Below are positions 41,756 to 50,800 of a stretch of 64,000 nt of DNA, piece after piece. The notes under the pieces are model-generated. The model ran no database searches. It saw only the letters and a program-made list of their open reading frames with translations, and was not told the DNA's origin. Position 1 is the first letter of the stretch, and every line of letters begins with the position of its first letter. Origin of the DNA: Martelella limonii (GTDB taxonomy: Bacteria; Pseudomonadota; Alphaproteobacteria; Rhizobiales; Rhizobiaceae); contig NZ_JABUOU010000001.1 in the NCBI RefSeq assembly GCF_013344475.1, positions 248,001 through 312,000 on the forward strand. Direction: 5' to 3'. The translations under genes and the position numbers were made by a program.

Positions 41756-42049
41756 TCACACTGCCTGGACACCATTGGCCTCCAGCCCATAGCTCAACCA
41801 TGTGCTGCTGATCTTGCGCAGCATTGCCGTCGAGCTTTTTTGTCCAGTAATCGGAATTTGAGGCTGACCGCTTGGCGCGGGATAGCCTTCGTGTTGATGC
41901 CAGAAGCAGCCGTGCACGAAGACGGAGACGCGGCGGCTGGGAAAGACCAGGTCCGATTGGCCCGGAAATGTCTTGTCGTGAAGGCGATAGCGCAGCCCGC
42001 TAGCATGTAGATAGCGCCGCACGATCATCTCAGGCTTTGTGTCCGTGGC
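41756..42049 (-). pseudogene. vsr: Broken vsr endonuclease gene
   Basis: The minus strand carries TDTKPEMIVRRYLHASGL and on to VHGCFWHQHEG, a clear Vsr N-terminal and catalytic region. The frame then shifts: the continuing YWTKKLDGNAAQDQQ is in another frame and soon degenerates. The opening Met-containing part is also missing, since the frame runs back into the stop codon of the endonuclease gene. Vsr normally repairs T:G mismatches formed by 5-methylcytosine deamination and accompanies C5-methyltransferases. Confidence 0.8.
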
Positions 42050-42067
42050 ATTGGAAGAGGTGGATGG

Positions 42068-42910
42068 CTAGCGGCGCCCTAGCGCATTCGCTATCCGCTT
42101 CTTGAACTCGTCGATTGTCGGCGCTTCTTTGTACATAATCGCACTTTGCAGACTGGCATGGCTGGTGCCTTCGACGCGCTCCAGCTTGGGCCGAAATTGG
42201 CCGGAATTGTCAGGATCATCTTCGAATACGTAGGTCATGAAAACTATATTGACCGTCTTGTCCTTGACGTTCGGTGTTCTCATGAAGTCAGCCTTCTCAA
42301 GGACAGACTGGTAGACCTGATCCTGTATCACCGCGACGATTTTGGTTCCCCAGTGGTGGTGGAAATACCCTTTTCGCACGAGTTGGGTGATATATCGCTT
42401 ATAAACATTATCCCAATTAAACCCGTAGGTCGGTCGCTTTGGAAGGTCATGGGCAGATCGCAACGCTTCATAAGCGGTATATGCAGATCCGGTGATATCG
42501 ACGGCTTGAAGCTCGACTGACAGAAAATTGCCTATCTCGCCGCTATCACCTCGATCGGCTATAACGAAATCGACATTGCCGAAACCAGCCATCTTCACTT
42601 CGGACGCGATCATTGCATTCCTCGGCGGATCAAATGGCCAGCAGTGTTCGATTACCTCCTGCAGCCAGTCTACCTGGTAGAACCTCTTTGGGCAGACACA
42701 TATCAAGTCGCGTTCCGTGGACCGGGGCTGGCCGCGCGAACCTCTCCAGAGTGTGCAGACCGGATAGGGTTCCGTACCCAAATTCGTCGACCGTTTCGGG
42801 CATTCGGTCTCGATGTAGGGACAAACAAAGCCGGCTAAAGAAGGATCGATTGCCTTCTCCGCTCGTTGGCCCAAGACCTCACCGATTGCATCTTCCGGCT
42901 TAAACGGCAT
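42068..42910 (-). CDS. Type II restriction endonuclease, NotI family
   Basis: A 280-residue protein. The start MPFKPEDAIGEVLGQ at 42910 lies just inside the 3' end of the methyltransferase gene. Cysteines in FVCPYIETECPKRS, YPVCTLW and ICVCP fit the four-cysteine metal site of NotI. The catalytic core NVDFVIADRGDSGEIGNF followed by SVELQAVDITGSAY matches D...ExQ with the NotI-type IQTMDFHGS context. It cuts unmethylated double-stranded DNA at a probably GC-rich site. It forms an operon with the methyltransferase. Confidence 0.8.
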   Translation of the reverse strand: MPFKPEDAIGEVLGQRAEKAIDPSLAGFVCPYIETECPKRSTNLGTEPYPVCTLWRGSRGQPRSTERDLICVCPKRFYQVDWLQEVIEHCWPFDPPRNAMIASEVKMAGFGNVDFVIADRGDSGEIGNFLSVELQAVDITGSAYTAYEALRSAHDLPKRPTYGFNWDNVYKRYITQLVRKGYFHHHWGTKIVAVIQDQVYQSVLEKADFMRTPNVKDKTVNIVFMTYVFEDDPDNSGQFRPKLERVEGTSHASLQSAIMYKEAPTIDEFKKRIANALGRR

Positions 42911-44057
42911 GCAACAATCCACGCTCGATATCGAGCGGAATGTCGCCGCGCGAAGACGCATCTGCTGCCATTACGGCTTCTGCAACGGCTTTCCCCAAAA
43001 GGGGAGGGACCGCATTCCCAACCTGGACGAACTGCTCAGTTCGGCTTCCTTTGAAATCAAAGAAATCGGGGAACCCCTGCAACCTAGCAGCTTCACGCAC
43101 CGTGAAAGAGCGGTTCTGTGTCGGGTGGATATAGGCGCCCCAATGTACGTCGCATTTGGTGAGCACGGTGCAAGACAGATCAGTCTTGCGAGGGCGACCG
43201 TAACGCTTTGTGTGGTCTGAGCGCTTCGCCTTTTTCATTCCCTCCGGCAACAAATGAAAAGGAATATCACGCCAGGACCCACCTTCGGGGATGTGGCGCA
43301 TACGCTCGATATTGACCTGCGATAGGCGTGTCGCGGCATGATTGGAAACCCGAATACGGTCACCGCGAAGAAGCGCCTGATATCCATTCTGCGGTGAAAC
43401 AGCGTAAGGCTGATCGCCGCGATCCTCACCGTTTTCAAGGTGGGGAAGATCGGAGATTGCATCCCAAACAGTCACAAACGGCTCGAGCTCTGGACCATAA
43501 GTCGGCGTTGGGAAGAGAATAGGATTGTTCTCTTCTCTGGTGGCAATGAAAAACACACGTCGCCTCTCCTGTGGAACGCCAAATTCCTCAGCCTTCAGCG
43601 GTTTCATATCTACACGATAGCCCAGCTTGCGCATGCCAGCCTGGATCTCTCTTACGATCCCGCCCCCTGCAATCGATGTGATGCCGGTAACGTTTTCCAT
43701 GACGATCCAGCGCGGTCGAATTTCTTCGACGATCCGAAGATACTCTTTGAATAAACCTGCGCGAGGGTCATCTATGCCGCGGCTGTGATTGTAGACACTG
43801 TAACCTTGGCACGGCGGTCCACCAACGATGACATCTATCTCGCCCGCGTTGACGCCGGCTGCAGCAAGCATGTCCGAGGCCGATATCTCTTGGATCGGTC
43901 CATGAACAAACTTGGCTTCGGCGTGGGATGCGGCAAAAGTCTCGCCGAATGTTGCATCAATATCTTGCCCTGCAAGCACGTGCACACCAGCTTGGCGAAA
44001 CCCTTCCGACAAGCCGCCCGCACCGCAAAAAAGATCGATCGCTGTCCAGTTGCTCAT
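42900..44057 (-). CDS. DNA (cytosine-5-)-methyltransferase of the restriction-modification pair
   Basis: A 385-residue enzyme with all main motifs: I DLFCGAGGLSEGF (residues about 9-21), IV GGPPCQGYSVYN with catalytic Cys, VI MENVTGI, VIII QERRRVFFIA, IX REAARLQGFPDFF and X VQVGNAVPP. It methylates the site cut by the adjoining endonuclease. GAGGGCGG precedes the ATG. A dyad lies in its leader. It overlaps the endonuclease gene by 11 bases, so expression is coupled with modification first. Confidence 0.95.
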   Translation of the reverse strand: MSNWTAIDLFCGAGGLSEGFRQAGVHVLAGQDIDATFGETFAASHAEAKFVHGPIQEISASDMLAAAGVNAGEIDVIVGGPPCQGYSVYNHSRGIDDPRAGLFKEYLRIVEEIRPRWIVMENVTGITSIAGGGIVREIQAGMRKLGYRVDMKPLKAEEFGVPQERRRVFFIATREENNPILFPTPTYGPELEPFVTVWDAISDLPHLENGEDRGDQPYAVSPQNGYQALLRGDRIRVSNHAATRLSQVNIERMRHIPEGGSWRDIPFHLLPEGMKKAKRSDHTKRYGRPRKTDLSCTVLTKCDVHWGAYIHPTQNRSFTVREAARLQGFPDFFDFKGSRTEQFVQVGNAVPPLLGKAVAEAVMAADASSRGDIPLDIERGLLHAV

Positions 44058-44080
44058 GACCGCCCTCTCGAATTTTCAGC

Positions 44081-44101
44081 CGCGTGGGCATGTTCCACGC
44101 G
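44081..44101. promoter_or_regulatory. Dyad in the methyltransferase leader
   Basis: CGCGTGG and CCACGCG arms are separated by GCATGTT, about 24 bases before the methyltransferase start and just downstream of a TACTAT box on the minus strand. It may be an operator for autoregulation; no controller protein gene is seen nearby. Confidence 0.4.
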
Positions 44102-44871
44102 CATAGTATGTTTGGTGTAGCGCGATTCGGACTTTGTTCCTACATCCGGCAGCCCGTCTTCCAGGCAAGTTTCAGCAGCTGGATGTCAAAGACAGTCCTT
44201 CGTCAATTAGTGATCAAGGTTAGGTAGAAGCGGAGGGTGTCAGTGCTGAGGCATGTTTGCGTCTCGACAACCCGCATAGCGCGTTCGCCGAACTGACAGC
44301 TTCTTGATCTACGCAACTACCATGTTTTTGTTCTTATAATGTTCTCGTATGCGGGTGTAAAGTCCATAAGCGGTAGCGAAAATCCGCTTGCATGTTCAAA
44401 ACGTGTCAATTTTCGGTGATGGCTTTGATTTCTTTGTTGTTTTCGCAAACATGCAAGTGACTTGCATGTTCGGTTTGGATTTTAGCCTGATTTGACCGCC
44501 GGCTGCCGCTCGATTGAGGTTGCTTTGAAGACGGTTTCAAGGGCATTTGAAGCCACACCGTGAAAACTCCTCCAAACCCGTGAAGCCTTATATCTCGGGC
44601 ACTTGGCGGGGAGGGGGCGTCTCAGTTCCATAAGGGGCCTTATGACGCATCAGCGTCGGATGCTTCTATTTTCACGTTTTTTGAAAAGGTTGGCTGCGAC
44701 TGGGCTGCGCTCAGGCTAGACGATGAACTTTGAAGACCTGAGCTGTCAAAGGCAATTCCTAGCGTCGCCGCCCGTCATATCGGCAGATCGCTAGAGGTAG
44801 AGGGCATTCGCGCCGGTTCCCGCCTGTTTTCGCCAATTCCCGGATATTGCAGCCTCATCTGGCAAACAACA
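44102..44871. other. Gene-free stretch at the outer edge of the cargo block
   Basis: I find no convincing gene in these 770 bases in either strand. It contains a perfect palindrome at 44449-44469 with arms ACATGCAAGT and ACTTGCATGT around one G, and an extra CTTGCATGTTC copy at about 44388. It ends where the second right-end repeat begins. It is the region where the phage left terminus would be expected, but no inverted copy of the terminal repeat is visible. Confidence 0.5.
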
Positions 44872-44916
44872 GCGGTTTTGCAATTTTGACAGTTGGTTTT
44901 GCAGCGATTGAGTTTT
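44872..44916. repeat. Second copy of the right-end repeat
   Basis: GCGGTTTTGCAATTTTGAC followed by AGTTGGTTTTGCAGCGAT is nearly identical to 858-897, differing at two or three positions. The outer TGTAGCGTGAC part of the unit is missing. It has the same orientation as the copy at the main right end. Confidence 0.8.
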
Positions 44917-44964
44917 GAAACTCACTGCGACTTCGTTGTTCGTTCATCGGGAGAGTGTCTTAGT

Positions 44965-45924
44965 CTAGTTGTCCTGAACGGCTTCGATAGCGCTCACCAG
45001 AGCCGAAAAATGGTCGTAAACGTCGAGAGAGCGTCTCGGGAAATAGGCTAAGAGATCAGTTTGATCTAATTCGGTTCGGCGAAGGTCGAACGCTCCTCTT
45101 TGCTCTCGCATTTCGTAGAAGCTGACTTGGCGTCTCCTTTCATTCAACGATCTTAAGAGCGAGAACTTCACGGTCTGAGAGCACCTTATCCCGAAGATGA
45201 TTTCTTCCAGTTCTAGCGGTGAATTTTGCACTCCTCTGGTACCCACTAGGCGCCATTCTTTTTCGTATTCCCAGTCAGGTGCCTTTCGCGATAAGACAGC
45301 AGCATCGACCAACTGGCGCGCATCTTCGCTGCCGCGGAGCATCGCTTGGACTGAGCTCGCTTTCACCGTTCTATCCCCATCATAGGTGACCTTATATAGG
45401 TGTCGTCTAGCGTCCTCTGGGATACTATAGCCAAAGCAAATTCCTCTATGTTGGTCTCCATAATGACTCCACATAAGGGGGCAGTTGTATCTCTCCGCCA
45501 TTGAAATAATGCCTTTGTCATATCTGCGGAGAAGCTCGCGTTCGATAAACCCGCTAAATATTTCTGCTGGCGTTGCGTCGAATTCGTCGTCGATATTAGC
45601 TATCCCCTCTCGAACTTGATCAACCATTCCTTGAGCGCGTCTTTTGCTTTGTTGAGAGATATGGTTGATCGTTTTCGGCCCCTTGTATTTGATCATTTTT
45701 GCAGCTGCGTCCATTTCGGCTTGGATACGCTGCTCCAAAAGTTGATTGAGGATTTCCGCCAAAGCGAACTCGTCTAGGTCGGCTTCAAGGTTGGGTTTGG
45801 TGTCGAGAGGATCGTTAAAGGTGGTGGGGTCGGCATAGAAAAGTTGATCTCCGACCGCTTGGTCCAAAGATCGGTCGTTAAACGCGCGGTATTTGTAAAG
45901 CTTGTTCGGAAATGTCATCTTCAA
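44965..45924 (-). CDS. DUF2971 protein
   Basis: A 319-residue protein with DUF2971 hallmarks: LYKYRAFNDRSLDQAV and FYADPTTFNDPLD near the N-terminus, CPLMWSHYGDQHRGICFGYS in the middle and APDWEYEKEWRLVG near residue 220. The family is widespread, often on mobile elements and next to defence genes; its biochemical role is not known. It occupies the cargo slot between the right-end repeat and dam of the remnant. Confidence 0.85.
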   Translation of the reverse strand: MKMTFPNKLYKYRAFNDRSLDQAVGDQLFYADPTTFNDPLDTKPNLEADLDEFALAEILNQLLEQRIQAEMDAAAKMIKYKGPKTINHISQQSKRRAQGMVDQVREGIANIDDEFDATPAEIFSGFIERELLRRYDKGIISMAERYNCPLMWSHYGDQHRGICFGYSIPEDARRHLYKVTYDGDRTVKASSVQAMLRGSEDARQLVDAAVLSRKAPDWEYEKEWRLVGTRGVQNSPLELEEIIFGIRCSQTVKFSLLRSLNERRRQVSFYEMREQRGAFDLRRTELDQTDLLAYFPRRSLDVYDHFSALVSAIEAVQDN

Positions 45925-46122
45925 GTTTCCGCTTGCATTTGGATCTCATGTTCAGGTTTGAATTTCAAAAGGTCGAATTGGAAGTTTGACCCGCAATCTG
46001 GCCGCTCCAACGCGAATTTTTATTGGAGAGGCCTGCCAACGACAAATTCTTGAACGCTTCTAAAAGGGCGATATTTAAAATACCTTCGATCGGTCGCACC
46101 CGTGGTCGTCGCTCCAAATGAG

Positions 46123-46515
46123 CTAAAGGCCTACTGTAGGTGGCGCCCCCATTGTCCAAGTGGCGGGAATCTTGATCACATCACCTGGCTCAATCTTTTT
46201 CACAGGAAATCGTGCCCTTACTACATTGCTGGCCATCGGCGACCAATTTCCCTTGATTCCCAGGCGAACATTTCGCGCTTCGTTGGAGCCAGAGTTTTCG
46301 ATGATGACCCGTTTCTCCGCAGATGAGAAAGTCACTTTGAAGGAGGCCTTCAAAGCCTCAGCACTCGTCTTCTCTTGTCGTTCTATTTCTACTTCAGCGA
46401 GCTTTTTCTGCAGCCTTTCAAGATTTGCAGTTCTTCGGCTGGTTCGGATGGAGTGGAGGAGTGCGCCACAGGCTACGGCCGCAGCTAAAAGAGAAATCCA
46501 GTCAGAGATGCCCAT
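46123..46515 (-). CDS. Membrane-anchored protein with Ig-like C-terminal domain
   Basis: A 130-residue protein starting MGISDWISLLAAAVACGALL. One membrane helix is followed by a coiled coil (about 25-60) and a beta-rich domain (KVTFSSAEKRVIIENSGSNE and on) of the kind that often sits outside or near membranes. The start at 46515 has GAGG eleven bases away; the longer start at 46536 is possible. No family is recognised. It is cargo of the remnant prophage. Confidence 0.55.
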   Translation of the reverse strand: MGISDWISLLAAAVACGALLHSIRTSRRTANLERLQKKLAEVEIERQEKTSAEALKASFKVTFSSAEKRVIIENSGSNEARNVRLGIKGNWSPMASNVVRARFPVKKIEPGDVIKIPATWTMGAPPTVGL

Positions 46516-46602
46516 GCTTTTTTTGCCTCGCTCCATGATTCTGATGAAGTTAAATCGCTTTGGCGCTCTGTGGCAAACCCGAATAGAGCTGTGAAAGCCA
46601 GC

Positions 46603-47311
46603 TCATCGTTCTGAAGACATCGAACACTCTTTTGGCGTTATGATCACCTCCTTCACCGCCTTCCCATTTCCGTCCCCGATCGAATAGGTGCAATCCACCT
46701 CCTCGATATTGAACCGTGAGAAGGTTTCGAAGACGCCTTGAACGGCGTTTAAGGACAGGATGAAGGTGCCTTGAAGGCCGCTTAAAACCTTTGCCATCGC
46801 CTCGAAGTCCTCCCGGCCGAAGACGTCCGCGCCATAATCGGCCTCGTTTCCCCAATAGGGCGGGTCGAGATAGAACAGCATGCCCGGCCGGTCATAGCGG
46901 CGGATGAAGTCCTGCCAGGGCAGGCATTCGATGACGACGCCGGAAAGGCGCTCGTGAATGTCCTCCAGCGTGGAGGCGAGTTTGACCAGATTGAAGCGCG
47001 CGCCGGTGGTCTTGCTGACGCCGAAGGTGCGGCCCGCCACCTTGCCGCCGAAGGCGAGGCGCTGAAGGTAGAGGAAGCGGGCGGCGCGTTCGAGATATGT
47101 CAGCGTTGTCGGGTCGGTCTTCATCAGCCGCTCGAACTCCCGCCTTCCGGAGATCTGGAAGCGGAGCGTATCCATGAACTGCGGAAAATGCCGCTGCAGG
47201 ATGCGGAAGAAGTTGGCGACGTCGCCGCTGATATCGTTGATCACCTCCGTCTTCGGCTGGCGATCGCGGCGCAGGAACACGCCGCCCATGCCGACGAAGG
47301 GCTCTGCGTAG
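46603..47311 (-). pseudogene. 5'-truncated phage Dam-type methylase
   Basis: The region matches the dam gene at 2452-3273 almost base for base from about 46640 to 47311, with scattered substitutions. It keeps DPPY and part of the PFVGMGG motif but lacks the first 40 or so residues, including YIGGKR. Its last residues also differ (KECSMSSER instead of AKTLRVAAE). The longest frame (228 residues from an internal ATG at 47289) would lack the AdoMet-binding start and is unlikely to be active. Confidence 0.88.
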
Positions 47312-47599
47312 CTAACGATTTCTTCTGCGTCGAAGAAACCATTTCCGCGAACATCACGCGGCGTGCCCGGAGTTTGCTTCGCTCGTCAAACAGTATTTGC
47401 GGTCGGCAACCGCGCTGACACCGTAGAAAATTCTCCACGCGGAAGGAAAAATAAAAATCTATTTAAGTCAATAAAATCGTAGGCTTATAGAAAATTAACT
47501 GTGTGCACGGGTCGGAGCTGCAGGTGAAACGCGAGAAATATGGTTGCAATAAGAACAAAAACAGAACATAAAGTGATTATAACAAAAACGGAGGTAGCT

Positions 47600-47686
47600 A
47601 TGACCGATATTCTGCGTGATGTGGCAGCATTCTTCTCTGTCAGCCTGTTTCTGGCAAGCATGGCTTTGATCGTGAGCTCGTTGTGA
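47600..47686 (+). CDS. 28-residue membrane peptide
   Basis: ATG at 47600 with GGAGG six bases upstream opens a 28-residue frame. The product MTDILRDVAAFFSVSLFLAS continues as a single hydrophobic helix to the stop. The clear ribosome-binding site and single membrane span support a real small protein. The surrounding 47312-47851 region shows nothing else apart from a possible short frame in shadow of the dam remnant. Confidence 0.55.
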   Translation: MTDILRDVAAFFSVSLFLASMALIVSSL

Positions 47687-47851
47687 ATTCCAAGGATCCC
47701 GTTCCTGTCACCGGTTGCAGCGGGAGCTGAGCGGGCGTTTGTGATAGATCGCCGAGCCAGGTTTCTGTGCATTGATCGACAAATGATTGCGTTGCTGGGG
47801 TTGGCCTGCGAAAACGGTCGGAAGTGTCATCGATGAAGGAGTGGTTCGGAT

Positions 47852-50800
47852 ATGAGCAAGGAAAGCGCGCATGCCAGTGATGCCGTCCACTTTGTCCATT
47901 TGCGGGTTCACTCAGCCTACTCCCTCTTGGAGGGGGCGCTACCGATAAAGACGATTTTGAAGCGTGCGGTAGCCGATCGGCAGCCGGCGATCGCGGTAAC
48001 GGATACGAACAATCTCTTCTGCGCCCTTGAGTTTTCGCAAAAGGCGGTCGGGGAGGGTGTTCAGCCCATTATTGGCTGCCAGCTCTCTATTGATATGGAG
48101 GATGGTGGGGAGGGTGATCGCCGCGGTGGTAACCATCTGCCGCCGAAAAAACCGTCGATCGTCCTGCTTGCTGCCGACCCGACCGGCTATGCCAATCTCA
48201 TGCATCTGGTGAGTGAAGCCTATCTTGGGGGAGAGGGTCACGACACCATCCATATAAAGAAGTCTTGGTTGGATGAGCATGCCGAAGGGCTCATCCTTCT
48301 GACTGGGGCACGCGGCGGTCCGATCGACGAGGCGATCATCGCCGGCTTCGAGGCCAAGGCGGAAGAGCGTTTGGGCTTCTTTCACTCCCTGTTTGGCGAT
48401 CGGCTCTATGTTGAGGTACAGCGCCACGGCAACTTCGATGTGCAGCATGAGAGGCGGGTGGTCTCGCTCGCCTATGAGCGCGATCTCCCGATTGTTGCAA
48501 CCAACGAGGCTTTCTTTCCGACGCGTGATGATTTCGAGGCGCATGATGCCCTCATGGCGGTCGCGCATAATGCGATTGTGTCGGACGACCGTCGCTTCCG
48601 ATTGACCCCCGATCACTGCCTGAAGTCGCAGGATGAGATGGTCGCGCTTTTTTCCGACCTGCCTGAGGCGATCGAAAACAGTGTGGAGATTGCGCGTCGC
48701 TGCAGCTTCATTCTCGAAACCCGGATGCCGATCCTGCCGCGCTTTACGGGTGCGACAGATGATCCGGAGGAGGCCGAGCGTGCGGAGGCTGCCGAGCTGC
48801 GCCGTCAGGCCAAAGAGGGTCTGGAGCAGAGAATTGCCCATGTGGGACTGAGCGAAGGCCATACGCGCGAAGCCTATTTCGAGCGTCTCGATTACGAACT
48901 CGGCATCATCGAGGGCATGAAGTTTCCTGGCTACTTCCTTATCGTTGCCGACTTCATCAAGTGGGCCAAGGAACGCGACATACCTGTCGGGCCGGGGCGC
49001 GGTTCGGGCGCTGGGTCGTTGGTTGCTTACGCACTGACGATCACGGACGTTGATCCGCTCCGCTTTTCACTGCTGTTCGAACGCTTTCTCAATCCTGAAC
49101 GCGTTTCGATGCCCGACTTCGATATCGACTTCTGCCAGGACCGCCGAGAGGAAGTCATCCGTTACGTTCAGGAGAAGTATGGCCGCGCGCAGGTGGCCCA
49201 GATCATTACCTTCGGTTCGCTTCAGGCGCGCGCTGCCTTGCGAGACGTCGGGCGCGTGCTCGAAATGCCCTATGGGCAGGTCGACCGGATCAGCAAGCTC
49301 GTGCCGAACAATCCCGCCAATCCGGTAACACTCGCCCAGGCGATCGCGGATGAGCCGAAGTTTCAGGAGGCTGCCGAGGAAGAGCCTATCGTCGGCAGGC
49401 TTCTCGCGATCGCACAGAAAATCGAGGGGCTTTACCGCCACGCATCAACACACGCTGCGGGGATCGTGATCGGCGACCGGTCGCTGTCACAGCTTGTGCC
49501 GATGTACCGCGACCCGCGTTCCGACATGCCCGTCACGCAGTTCAATATGAAGTGGGTGGAGCAGGCCGGGCTTGTTAAGTTCGACTTCCTGGGTTTGAAG
49601 ACGCTTACGGTCTTGAAGACGGCCGTCGACTTCATCGCCCGCCGGGGGATATCGGTGGATCTTTCGCTGGTGCCGCTCGACGATCCGGAATCCTACGAGA
49701 TGCTTGCACGTGGCGAGACGGTCGGGGTGTTCCAGGTGGAAAGTGCCGGCATGCGCAAGGCGCTGATCGGCATGCGACCCGACCGGATCGAGGACCTGAT
49801 CGCGCTGGTTGCGCTCTATCGTCCGGGGCCTATGGAAAACATCCCGGTCTATAATGCCCGAAAACATGCCGAGGAGGAGATCGAGTCGATCCATCCGCTG
49901 ATCGACCCGCTGCTGGCCGAGACCCAGGGCGTGATCGTCTATCAGGAGCAGGTCATGCAGGTTGCGCAGGTCCTGTCGGGCTACTCGCTCGGGGAGGCGG
50001 ACCTGTTGCGCCGTGCCATGGGCAAGAAGATCAAGGAGCAGATGGACAAGCAGCGCGTGCGCTTTGTTGAAGGGGCCGTCGAGAACGGTGTCAAGAAACA
50101 GCGCGCAGATGAGATCTTTGATCTCCTGGCAAAGTTCGCAAATTACGGCTTCAACAAGTCGCACGCCGCAGCCTATGCGATCGTCTCCTATCATACCGCT
50201 TTCCTGAAGGCGCATTATCCCGTCGAGTTCCTGGCCGCCTCTATGACGCTCGACATGGCCAATACCGAGAAGCTCAACGATTTCCGCCACGATGCCAAGC
50301 GCCTGGGCATTGACGTCGTGGCGCCGTCGATCCAGACCAGCTACCGTCACTTCGAGCCGGGTGAAGGGCGCATCTATTATGCGCTTGCGGCGATCAAGGG
50401 CGTGGGGGAGGCGGCTGTCGAGCACATCGTTGCCGTCAGGAAAGACAAGCCGTTCGAGGGGCTCGAGGATTTTGCACGGCGCATCGACCCGAAGCTGGTG
50501 AACCGTCGTGTGCTGGAAAGCCTGATTTATGCCGGTGCCTTTGACTGCTTCGGTAAGGACAGGGCGGCACTGATCGCGGGTCTAGATCGTATCATCGGCC
50601 TTGCGCAGCGTAGCCAGGAAGACAAGACGAGCGGTCAGGCGGATATCTTTGGCAATGCCGGGGAACTCGCCAGGATTGTTCTGCCGGATTACACGCCGAT
50701 GGCTGATTCCGAACGGCTGATGCGCGAATTCCAGATGCTCGGATTCTATCAGACGGCCCATCCGCTCGATGCTTATGGCGACGTGCTTTCACGGATGCGG

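Larger units (their letters stand above)
795..44871 (-). mobile_element. Mu-like transposable prophage with siphovirus-type tail and cargo block
   Basis: The interval contains a repressor, Ner-like protein, MuA-type DDE transposase, MuB-type ATPase, GemA, Mor-like activator, lysis genes, and Mu gp25-gp30 head genes. It also has a lambda-like tail module with a 1575-residue tape measure, and right-end genes. Structural genes run on the minus strand, so the phage right end is at low coordinates. There the direct repeats start with TG at 795, as expected for a Mu-type terminus. There is no site-specific integrase, so proximity to tRNA-Leu is probably chance. The left boundary is set only by the start of the second right-end copy at 44872, and no inverted terminal copy was found there. 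Every core gene I can check is intact, so the prophage may be functional. Confidence 0.85.
44872..47311 (-). mobile_element. Remnant of a second related prophage (right end only)
   Basis: It starts with a copy of the right-end repeat and ends with a 5'-truncated homologue of the phage dam gene in the same orientation. Spacing from repeat to dam stop is 1.7 kb here and 1.6 kb in the main prophage. Cargo between them differs (DUF2971 and membrane protein here, several small genes there). All other phage genes are missing. Confidence 0.7.

Noticed and set aside
47476-47480. ATCGT at 47476 matching the five bases (790-794) before the terminal TG as a target-site duplication
   Set aside because: A five-base match is likely by chance, and the sequence just before it does not end in CA as a Mu-type left end should.
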